Of a stretch of DNA of 40,390 nucleotides, positions 33,460 through 40,390 are shown one piece after another. The notes under the pieces were generated by a model. That model was not told the origin of the DNA and did not search any database. It saw only the letters and a list, made by a program, of their open reading frames with translations. The stretch's first letter is position 1, and the number at the start of each line of letters is the position of its first letter. The DNA is from DATNPH01 sp036703315 (GTDB lineage: Bacteria > Cyanobacteriota > Cyanobacteriia > Cyanobacteriales > Coleofasciculaceae): positions 1 to 40,390 of the forward strand of contig DATNPH010000278.1 in NCBI GenBank assembly GCA_036703315.1. The letters are read 5' to 3'. A program made the position numbers and the translations under genes.

Positions 33460-36325
33460 GTTTCAATCCTTGATAGGGATTAGAGGTAATTGTAACTCTA
33501 TGGCAGCTGGGGAACTATAAGAGGATACTTCACCAGTTTCAATCCCTGATAGGGATTAGAGGTAATTGTAACGTGGGAGTTCCAAGCAGGCTCTTATTCA
33601 TCCAGATGTTTCAATCCCTGATAGGGATTAGAGGTAATTGTAACCCGAAGGCGAGATGTTGGCGTTAGTGGCACAGTTCGAGTTTCAATCCCTGATAGGG
33701 ATTAGAGGTAATTGTAACAATTTCCCATAGTAGAGGAAGCTCATGCCTTCAACGTTTCAATCCCTGATAGGGATTAGAGGTAATTGTAACTTCAATCTCT
33801 GTCACGTTGCTGTGAGCGTATTCGTTTCAATCCCTGATAGGGATTAGAGGTAATTGTAACCCCAGTTCGCTATAAACACCTTCTTATCTCGGAAGTTTCA
33901 ATCCCTGATAGGGATTAGAGGTAATTGTAACTCGATCTAGCTCGAAGAGTGTCTATCCTCTCCCCAGTTTCAATCCCTGATAGGGATTAGAGGTAATTGT
34001 AACCCTGCTCCATCCGATCTGTTCTCTTGCTCAACGAATTGTTTCAATCCCTGATAGGGATTAGAGGTAATTGTAACCTTTAAGTGGCTTAGTTGCATTT
34101 TCCAAAACACGTTTGAGGTTTCAATCCCTGATAGGGATTAGAGGTAATTGTAACATTTAGTTGCTGAAACCACAGCAAGAACCAATGCTGATGGGTTTCA
34201 ATCCCTGATAGGGATTAGAGGTAATTGTAACGTTCGGGTATTCATCCTTCGATGATTAAGTGGTACGTTTCAATCCCTGATAGGGATTAGAGGTAATTGT
34301 AACTTAACCCCAAATCCGTAGCATGGATTTAGCAAACTCTGTTTCAATCCCTGATAGGGATTAGAGGTAATTGTAACATTTAGCCCAAAATTGTGTACGG
34401 TCTACGGGAAAGCTGTTTCAATCCCTGATAGGGATTAGAGGTAATTGTAACTGCTCAACCAGTAGGACATAGTATCGTTATAAACGTTTCAATCCCTGAT
34501 AGGGATTAGAGGTAATTGTAACACGTAGTCAGCAAGAGTGGCAAGCAGCGGACTTATGTTTCAATCCCTGATAGGGATTAGAGGTAATTGTAACATGCCA
34601 ACAGGCTGGATCGAGATTGTCTCTATTGTTTCAATCCCTGATAGGGATTAGAGGTAATTGTAACAGGGCGTTGATTGTCCAGATCGCAAAGATAAGTAAG
34701 GTTTCAATCCCTGATAGGGATTAGAGGTAATTGTAACGGTTCAGTTCAGTTTCTATTTCATCTGTGTGCTTGTTTCAATCCCTGATAGGGATTAGAGGTA
34801 ATTGTAACGTTGGCGCAATCCAATCCTCCACCACGGATTAGTTTCAATCCCTGATAGGGATTAGAGGTAATTGTAACTCGTCGTTAGGCTGTTCAATGTC
34901 CCGCCCGTAAGTTTCAATCCCTGATAGGGATTAGAGGTAATTGTAACGTCGAGCAACCCATAGCGGCGATAAGGCATGCAAAGTTTCAATCCCTGATAGG
35001 GATTAGAGGTAATTGTAACAGGATAGTGATTATGCCTAATGTAGTTAATCTTCGTTTCAATCCCTGATAGGGATTAGAGGTAATTGTAACGAAGGCTTAG
35101 TTATCACTCCTGATAGTAACCCCGTTTCAATCCCTGATAGGGATTAGAGGTAATTGTAACCCCATAGGGATTTTCATTAGTCGTGTGATGGAAGCCGAGT
35201 TTCAATCCCTGATAGGGATTAGAGGTAATTGTAACCTTATATAAAGGAGGGGAATTGGTCGCCGCTCAAGATAGCGTTTCAATCCCTGATAGGGATTAGA
35301 GGTAATTGTAACTTCCGACGTTCCCGCCCAACTCCCAACAATGCGGGGTTTCAATCCCTGATAGGGATTAGAGGTAATTGTAACATGAAGTATCAATCAA
35401 ACCAGCGCTTGGGCCGAGTTTCAATCCCTGATAGGGATTAGAGGTAATTGTAACCTTTGGATGCTGTCCAGGTTTCAAAGCTAGATTTGTTTCAATCCCT
35501 GATAGGGATTAGAGGTAATTGTAACCATCTGTATCATCATCAGGAGGTTCAGGTGAATTTTGATCGCCGTTTCAATCCCTGATAGGGATTAGAGGTAATT
35601 GTAACGCTTGTCAGTCAGTGCGGCAATTGCTACTGCCGCGTTTCAATCCCTGATAGGGATTAGAGGTAATTGTAACTGTCATCCACCGAGGAAAAAAACG
35701 GATATTTACCACCGGTTTCAATCCCTGATAGGGATTAGAGGTAATTGTAACGATATACACCTTCCATAATTCGCTTGATGGGCTGGTTTCAATCCCTGAT
35801 AGGGATTAGAGGTAATTGTAACTTTTACTACACCTCTAGCTAATATCATTCCAAAACTGTTTCAATCCCTGATAGGGATTAGAGGTAATTGTAACGAAGA
35901 AATTGCAATTAACAACGAGCGGATAAAGCTGTTTCAATCCCTGATAGGGATTAGAGGTAATTGTAACAGCCTTCTGTTCAATTAACGCTTTTCGAGTTCA
36001 AGGTTTCAATCCCTGATAGGGATTAGAGGTAATTGTAACAAGTCAGTGTCGTTAACACGACAAACTTCTAAGTTTCAATCCCTGATAGGGATTAGAGGTA
36101 ATTGTAACCGAGTCGCCACTCGTGCCACAGGCAGTTTCAATATCTCGTTTCAATCCCTGATAGGGATTAGAGGTAATTGTAACCGGGCGACGACAACTTC
36201 AAAATCATTAGCCTCTGTTTCAATCCCTGATAGGGATTAGAGGTAATTGTAACCTGAAGACTTCCCAAACCTCGACTCCAGCTTAGTTGTTTCAATCCCT
36301 GATAGGGATTAGAGGTAATTGTAAC
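33460..36325 (-). CRISPR. CRISPR array, 40 repeats and 39 spacers
   Basis: The repeat is 37 bases. On the minus strand it begins GTTACAATTACC and ends CAGGGATTGAAAC, with an internal 7-bp stem (AATCCCT / AGGGATT). ATTGAAAC is the usual 3' end that becomes the crRNA 5' handle, so transcription is on the minus strand. Spacers are 32-43 bases (longest 35526-35568); I saw no duplicates. Thirty-nine repeats read as identical. Only the one at 33460-33496 differs, by a single C-to-T on the plus strand, as expected for the oldest, leader-distal repeat. The length and stem resemble cyanobacterial type I-D and III repeats. No cas gene is in the window. Confidence 0.98.
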
Positions 36326-36611
36326 CGCTAGAGCCTGGAAGGCTTACTATATTTAGTTTTCCATGTACTGTTGCGCGAACCTCCTGCATAATAGCATTTC
36401 TATGAAGCGATCGCGTAAGATGGTACTTGCTCATTTTTGCTCAAACTCATTCCTAGTAAAGGTTTCAGGAGTTGCGCGAACCTTGCTTCTGAATCAAAAC
36501 CCTCAAATTCTTACAGCGAAAGGCGTTGAGGCTCAAACTAGCAGCCCCTGCAAAAAAACACCTGCCCCTTCGCGCAAATCATGCTTCTCTATGGGTTTCG
36601 ATATAGATATC
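36326..36611 (-). promoter_or_regulatory. Probable CRISPR leader
   Basis: 286 gene-free bases at the newest end of the array. GTTGCGCGAACCT occurs at 36370-36382 and 36471-36483, 101 bases apart; an inverted TTCGCGCAA is at 36569-36577. Such GGTTCGCGCAA motifs are, from recall, common in cyanobacterial CRISPR leaders. A promoter for the array and integration signals are inferred. A HIP1 octamer lies at about 36407. A plus-strand open frame here (36363-36620) has no protein-like features. Confidence 0.65.
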
Positions 36612-37004
36612 TCAGCTTAGTTCATCTTTATGGGATAAACTACTCGATCGCGTTTCGTGTGAGATGGAATGTAAGTCTCGCACCATCTCTTCACCACCAG
36701 CATGTTTAAAGCCATGCCTTTCGTACCAAGCGCGAAGATTATCGATTCCCATAGGACTTGAGGCATCCAATTCCAACCGGATCGGCTTGTCATTAAACTT
36801 TTCGCAAAGAGCGTCTAGGATAATAGAGCCGTATCCTTTCCCTCGATCATCTGGCATCACAGCAATAAAGTGGATGAAGTATGAATCTGTAGCGGAAGAG
36901 ACACAAGCCACACCAATTAATATATCTCTGTAAGTAAATTCATATCTAATTTCTCCAGGAACGCCATAAATCCGTTCAGAGGCTACGATAGATAGGTCAA
37001 TCAT
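36612..37004 (-). CDS. GNAT-family N-acetyltransferase
   Basis: 130 residues. The acetyl-CoA loop is clear: FIAVMPDDRGKGYGSIILDA (R-G-x-G-x-G pattern, about 50-66), then IRLELDASSPMGIDNLRAWY and ERHGFKHAGGEEMVRD, the standard end of the GNAT fold. The substrate is unknown. It is on the minus strand, and its stop lies at the outer edge of the CRISPR leader, so read-through from this gene would enter the array. Short for the family, but the core is whole. Confidence 0.82.
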   Translation of the reverse strand: MIDLSIVASERIYGVPGEIRYEFTYRDILIGVACVSSATDSYFIHFIAVMPDDRGKGYGSIILDALCEKFNDKPIRLELDASSPMGIDNLRAWYERHGFKHAGGEEMVRDLHSISHETRSSSLSHKDELS

Positions 37005-37105
37005 CGGATTATGTATATGGCTACATTAGTTATTTGGCAATTGTAAGGATAGAGAGTAGCTAACTTTTCAAAGCCTATACAAAAACAAGGATAGTAAGCC
37101 AATAA

Positions 37106-37268
37106 ATTTACAAAAACTTCACGCTAGCTAAGTAACCTTTACTAACTAATTGGTAAAGATAAAAGCCTACTTAGCTATGTAGCCTAACTAGGTTTATCTC
37201 TTAATGCGGCTTCATCGGTAATTCACAAAATCTTCACATTAGCTTAGTAGACTTTATTAATTAAAAAT
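37106..37268 (+). promoter_or_regulatory. Two imperfect ~45-bp direct repeats with paired TTYACA boxes
   Basis: The blocks start at 37106 and 37221. Each has two hexamers 11 bp apart: TTTACA (37107) with TTCACG (37118), and TTCACA (37222) with TTCACA (37233). Each is followed by a similar TAGCTxAGTA tail. The pattern resembles OmpR/PhoB-type sites, e.g. the RpaB HLR1 box (TTACA repeats). It lies 240-375 bases upstream of the exported-protein gene at 37481. The rest of the AT-rich gap 37005-37480 holds only the hairpin at 37319. Confidence 0.4.
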
Positions 37269-37318
37269 TTTTTGAATTCCTATTTTCATTAATTCTCTAA
37301 CTCTAGACAACAAAGCCT

Positions 37319-37339
37319 CCCAGCTCTTCAAGAGCTGGG
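37319..37339. terminator. Hairpin with T-run, or a solo element end
   Basis: CCCAGCTCT (37319-37327) and AGAGCTGGG (37331-37339) pair perfectly; GGTTTCCTTTTT follows. No plus-strand gene ends upstream, so it may be a leftover IS200/IS605-type end rather than a working terminator. Confidence 0.5.
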
Positions 37340-37480
37340 GGTTTCCTTTTTAATTAGTTATTAGTCCGGATAGATGGGAAAAAATCTGTAGGATTCATTG
37401 ACGGTCATAGAATCAATATGCTTACGTGGAAAAAGGTGCGTCTCGAGAAAAGGTGGTGTGAAGTTTAATGAGGCAAACCT

Positions 37481-38818
37481 ATGCGTTTCCATGGCGTTGC
37501 TATTTGTACTTTAACCGTTTTCTTAGCTGTAACTGGAGGGCTAAAAAGCCAAGCCAGTGAAAATCTGAGTTCTAACGGTTCTGCTAAGGAGTCAGTAATC
37601 CCTGAGCAGAGTGTTGTAAACCCAACTGCTGCTCCAAAAGAAATAGAAGCGATCGCCTCCAGACAAGAATCTCCCTTAGAGCCTTCTTTGTCGGGCCACA
37701 ACACCAAAGCGGTGGCAGAGGCAAAACTAGAGACAGTGGCAGAAGCCACCCCACAGGTAAAAGTCTCAGAGCGTCAGGCGCTCCAGGCTGATAACTCCCC
37801 AACCATGTTATCAACCCCCAAAGCCAATCCGCCTGCATTAGATCAATCTTCAAACAAAAATTCTTCCTTATCTTCCCCTCTTGTAGGAGGAACACAGAAA
37901 AGTTCAGTCCTATCCAAGGCTGAGGCACTTCGTCCCAATGAGCCGATTACCCAGTCAGCCACGACTAACGGCAGCTCACTGACTGCACAGACGAGTTCCC
38001 AAGCTGATGCTACCTGTGTTGCACAAGCCGTCTCAATTCCTGAATCTAGCGGTAGTTCAGCAACCAATCAGCTCGCTCAAGGTTCAACAACACTCAGACG
38101 CTGCCCTCGTCCGGAACCCATTGCTCCCGTGGCAGTGCCCAAACCAGTAGCGGAATTTGAATCCTCGCCAGCCCTCAGCATCTATATTCCTGTTGGATAT
38201 GGTGCAGATAGAAACACCGTATTCCTCAGCGGCAGTTATCAAGACACTGTGCGAAGAGATGCAGGTTCTGTGGGAGCAGGAGGCATTGGAATTGGTCTAG
38301 GCGATGCTCGCAAATCTGTAGGTTTAGAGCTATCCTATGCCTTAGAAACCACCGATGACAGTTTCGGCGAAGGAGGCTTTAATGCTAAGCTGCACCGTCA
38401 GTTGGGGCAAGATTTGGCAGGAGCGATCGGCTGGAATGGTTTCTTGAATATTGGTCGCAATGACTTTGAACAATCCAAATATGGTGTAATTACCAAAGTT
38501 TTCCGAACCCAAGAATCACTCAATAGTCCTCTCAGCCGCGTTGCTGTTACTGTTGGTGTCGGCGATGGACAGTTCCGGTCAAACGGTGCTGTTGCTGTGG
38601 GTGATAACAATGTCAATGTATTTGGTAATGTTGCCATTCGGGTTGTCCGACCGGTTAGTTTTATTGCAGAGTGGACTGGGCAAGATCTGGCACTGGGTCT
38701 TTCGATCGCACCCTTTAGAAACTTTCCCTTCGTAATTACCCCAGCCGTGCGCGATGTCGTTGGTGCTGGTGACAGAGCGCGATTTGTCTTAGGTGCTGGA
38801 ACAGCGATTCGGTTTTAA
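37481..38818 (+). CDS. Exported protein with C-terminal beta-barrel-like domain
   Basis: 445 residues. A signal peptide MRFHGVAICTLTVFLAVTGG with cleavage near SQA-SEN. A low-complexity Ser/Ala/Gln linker fills residues ~25-220. The C-terminal ~220 residues show repeated amphipathic strands with Gly and Asp turns (SIYIPVGYGADRNTVFLSGS, SVGLELSYALETTDDSFGE, VSFIAEWTGQDLALGLSIAP), ending GAGTAIRF, a C-terminal Phe typical of outer-membrane barrels. No named family. It is 18 bases before the next gene, which has a strong ribosome site, so they form an operon. Confidence 0.68.
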   Translation: MRFHGVAICTLTVFLAVTGGLKSQASENLSSNGSAKESVIPEQSVVNPTAAPKEIEAIASRQESPLEPSLSGHNTKAVAEAKLETVAEATPQVKVSERQALQADNSPTMLSTPKANPPALDQSSNKNSSLSSPLVGGTQKSSVLSKAEALRPNEPITQSATTNGSSLTAQTSSQADATCVAQAVSIPESSGSSATNQLAQGSTTLRRCPRPEPIAPVAVPKPVAEFESSPALSIYIPVGYGADRNTVFLSGSYQDTVRRDAGSVGAGGIGIGLGDARKSVGLELSYALETTDDSFGEGGFNAKLHRQLGQDLAGAIGWNGFLNIGRNDFEQSKYGVITKVFRTQESLNSPLSRVAVTVGVGDGQFRSNGAVAVGDNNVNVFGNVAIRVVRPVSFIAEWTGQDLALGLSIAPFRNFPFVITPAVRDVVGAGDRARFVLGAGTAIRF

Positions 38819-38836
38819 GGAGGAGGAGTACACACA

Positions 38837-39256
38837 ATGCGAACAATTAAATCCCTTGGTTGGGTTGTAGGTCTATCTATTGTCGTCGGAGCGCTAAGCG
38901 CTGCTCCAGCTAGAGCCGACAAGAGCTTTTCCGATATCACGGGAACCAATATCTGGAACAATACCGCACCCATTTTTGATACTGATACCAAGCTAGATCC
39001 GAAGTTAATCGAGAACATTACAAGAGTTAATCGAGACTCAGAATCCGCCTTCAACGCTTGTAATGCCGCCGTTGCCCAAGCAGAACAAAATGTCCCTACT
39101 TCCCGCAGGTTTGCCCGACAGCCCTCTACTCAAACGGCTGAAGTTCCTACTGCTTGTCGGCAGCTAGAACAGTTAAGAACAGAAGCAGAAAACTTGAGAA
39201 GAACTGCACAAGAAGTCGAACGCTCAAGGGGAAATTCAGCTTTTCTGACTTGGTAG
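38837..39256 (+). CDS. Small exported protein
   Basis: 139 residues, preceded by AAGGAGGAGGAG about 8-19 bases upstream. Signal peptide MRTIKSLGWVVGLSIVVGAL with cleavage near ARA-DKS. Mature part: a region with SDITGTNIWNNTAPIFDTD, two Cys (FNACNAAV, VPTACRQLEQ) that could form a disulfide, and a C-terminal helix (EQLRTEAENLRRTAQEVERS). No family is recognised. It is co-directional with the barrel-like protein 18 bases upstream and likely co-transcribed; a periplasmic partner is possible. Confidence 0.65.
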   Translation: MRTIKSLGWVVGLSIVVGALSAAPARADKSFSDITGTNIWNNTAPIFDTDTKLDPKLIENITRVNRDSESAFNACNAAVAQAEQNVPTSRRFARQPSTQTAEVPTACRQLEQLRTEAENLRRTAQEVERSRGNSAFLTW

Positions 39257-39398
39257 AGTTTCGGCTATAAGCAGGAGCTAGAAGACAGTAGTCACAAAGC
39301 GCGAGTACAGAACCGTTTGGCTACTGGCTCCTGACTACTGAATTCTTCTTTTGTCAGTTAAACAGCAACCTTGTAGTTGAGGAGAAGTCGTAATAACG

Positions 39399-40049
39399 AT
39401 GAGGCAGATAAAGCGTAAGCGCGATCGCGCCACTGGGATTGGGTTATTAATGGGAGCAATGGCAGCAGGAGTAGTCAGTTCCCTAGCCGCGCCCGTTCAA
39501 GCTCAAGACTCCTTTGGGAATCAGGTGATTCAGTTCCCAGTAGATACCACAGTTGAATTTGAATTCAAAGAGTCTCATGGAGCCTTCCAGTCAACTCTTG
39601 GAATCATCGATCTGGAGACTGGTCAACCCGTTAAAGAGCTGTTTAGGGAAACTAAACCCTATGATGGCTACGGAACAGGAGAGCGTCAGACTCGTGCTGG
39701 TTCAAACAGCCTGGGCACGTCTCTAGATTATCTGGGGACGGTTCAGGGAGGAACCGTAGAAAGTCGGTTGAGTGAGTTCACATTTAAGGCAAATACCCGA
39801 TATGCCTTTTACCTGGAATCTGTGAGCCCCACGGGTCAAACTAGACGTACTGTTGTGTCCACAAGCAACTTAGCCACTATGTTTGATGGAACCTTGGACG
39901 CAGGTAATCGCAACGGAGTTATCGGCAGCCGCATCGCCTGGGATGATAGCGGACTACCCGAAGCTAAACGAAAAGATAACGACTTCGATGACTTTGTAGT
40001 TGAGGCAGGAGGTTATCTGGTAACCGTACCCTGTGTGCCAGTCAAATAA
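39399..40049 (+). CDS. Exported protein with DUF4114-like acidic C-terminus
   Basis: 216 residues. Signal peptide with basic start (MRQIKRKRDRATGIGLLMGA) and cleavage near VQA-QDS. The middle has beta-rich sequence (TTVEFEFKESHGAFQSTLGI). Near the end WDDSGLPEAKRKDNDFDDFV matches the Asp-rich, probably calcium-binding motif of DUF4114-type domains of secreted proteins. The gene follows the small exported protein after 142 bases and ends before a terminator, so it may be the last gene of this set. Function unknown. Confidence 0.68.
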   Translation: MRQIKRKRDRATGIGLLMGAMAAGVVSSLAAPVQAQDSFGNQVIQFPVDTTVEFEFKESHGAFQSTLGIIDLETGQPVKELFRETKPYDGYGTGERQTRAGSNSLGTSLDYLGTVQGGTVESRLSEFTFKANTRYAFYLESVSPTGQTRRTVVSTSNLATMFDGTLDAGNRNGVIGSRIAWDDSGLPEAKRKDNDFDDFVVEAGGYLVTVPCVPVK

Positions 40050-40078
40050 GTCTTAGTTAGGTGTCGGGAAGCTGAAAA

Positions 40079-40110
40079 GGCGGTTTGTGTAAGTCACAGA
40101 CCGTCTTTTT
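40079..40110 (+). terminator. Rho-independent terminator
   Basis: Arms GGCGGTTTGTG (40079-40089) and CACAGACCGTC (40095-40105), 11 pairs with two G-T, then five T. It is 29 bases after the stop of the last exported-protein gene. Confidence 0.8.
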
Positions 40111-40205
40111 GTTGCAATTTTTCAAATAATGATTTGACCTATCTTGAAAGTCTACTTTCATCCTTCGTTGTGAGTGCAGCTCATTGAGTCTCTTACAAAA
40201 GTCAA

Positions 40206-40390
40206 ATTGACCTCCTCACTAAAGCTCTGGCTCAGTCCCCCCGTTTCGGGTAGGGCTGATTCATTCTCGCAAAGCCAGAGTCCGCCAGGGGTTAAAACCC
40301 CTGTCTCATAGAATCAAGTCCTCTCAAGAGGACTGAAAATCACTATTTGAGTCGTCTTTAGACGACTTTGGCTATTAGCCCGGAGTTTAA
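40206..40390 (-). mobile_element. Palindromic IS200/IS605-type ends at the window edge
   Basis: ACCTCCTCACTAAAGCTC (40210-40227) is the exact reverse complement of an 18-base motif at the left end of the tnpB element (6218-6235). Further palindromes: CTCTGGC/GCCAGAG (about 40225 and 40274), AGGGG/CCCCT (about 40288-40303), GTCCTCT/AGAGGAC (about 40318-40333) and GTCGTCT/AGACGAC (about 40351-40366). The last stretch, ending in AGCCCGGAGTTTAA, probably continues outside the window. No ORF. Two abutting non-coding elements are likely. Confidence 0.55.

Noticed and set aside
35202..35396. Open frames with repeated peptides (also 36046-36240)
   Set aside because: They are translations of CRISPR repeats (e.g. 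VTITSNPYQGL, FQSLIGIRGNCN), not genes.
36363..36620. 85-codon plus-strand frame next to the array
   Set aside because: It spans the putative leader, has no recognisable domain and no ribosome site, and carries the leader repeats.
37468..37480. ATG just upstream of the exported-protein start
   Set aside because: It is in a different frame and stops after about 30 codons; the ATG at 37481 gives a proper signal peptide.
1..40390. tRNA, rRNA or tmRNA genes
   Set aside because: I looked for T-loop-like GTTCGAATC/GTTCAAATC motifs with matching stems and found no convincing cloverleaf on either strand; a covariance search would be decisive.

Overview
The window is chromosomal DNA from a cyanobacterium, most likely a filamentous one. 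Evidence: frequent HIP1 octamers (GCGATCGC, e.g. 1941-1948, 16123-16130, 20433-20440); an oxidative Mg-protoporphyrin cyclase (acsF), which makes chlorophyll; a Vipp1/IM30 gene beside a PspA gene; an HpsJ-like gene; cyanobacterial families such as DUF2996; heptanucleotide tandem repeats; and scattered remnants of IS200/IS605-type elements. No species is claimed.

Layout. 0.03-0.27 kb: remnant of a small mobile element carrying a start-less ribbon-helix-helix ORF. 0.28-2.1 kb (minus): vipp1 and pspA. 2.3-6.0 kb: a SPOR-domain membrane protein, a DciA-like DUF721 protein and a multi-pass transporter. 6.16-7.14 kb: an IS200/IS605-type element whose tnpB is destroyed by an internal deletion. 7.2-10.8 kb: aldo/keto reductase, type III pantothenate kinase, alpha/beta hydrolase and Nudix hydrolase. 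11.1-20.3 kb: a small basic protein, then a long minus-strand housekeeping run: COV1-like DUF502, nusB, ftsY, a GAF-PP2C phosphatase with a small membrane protein, and argH. An HpsJ-like gene lies further upstream. 20.6-28.0 kb (plus): pgl, two FHA proteins, a small coiled-coil membrane protein and two dynamin-like GTPases with a 36-codon ORF between them. 28.0-32.6 kb: palindromic remnant, thrC, a MoaD/ThiS protein, DUF2996 and acsF. 32.7-36.6 kb: an exported barrel-like protein whose stop codon directly abuts a 40-repeat CRISPR array, followed by the likely leader. 36.6-40.05 kb: a GNAT acetyltransferase and three exported proteins. The right edge holds more palindromic element ends.

How genes work together. 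Two membrane-remodelling families occur: ESCRT-III-like Vipp1/PspA at the left and paired dynamins in the middle. The dynamin block, with its coiled-coil partner, micro-ORF and upstream FHA proteins, is the best candidate for a little-described system. Two inverted repeats sharing ACTTTTGCAA lie within it. The CRISPR array has no cas genes here. The repeat end GGGATTGAAAC, the single degenerate repeat at the low-coordinate end, and the repeated motifs beyond the high-coordinate end all indicate minus-strand transcription from a leader at about 36.33-36.6 kb.

All assignments come from reading the sequence and translations. No database search was run, so family names rest on motifs and recall.
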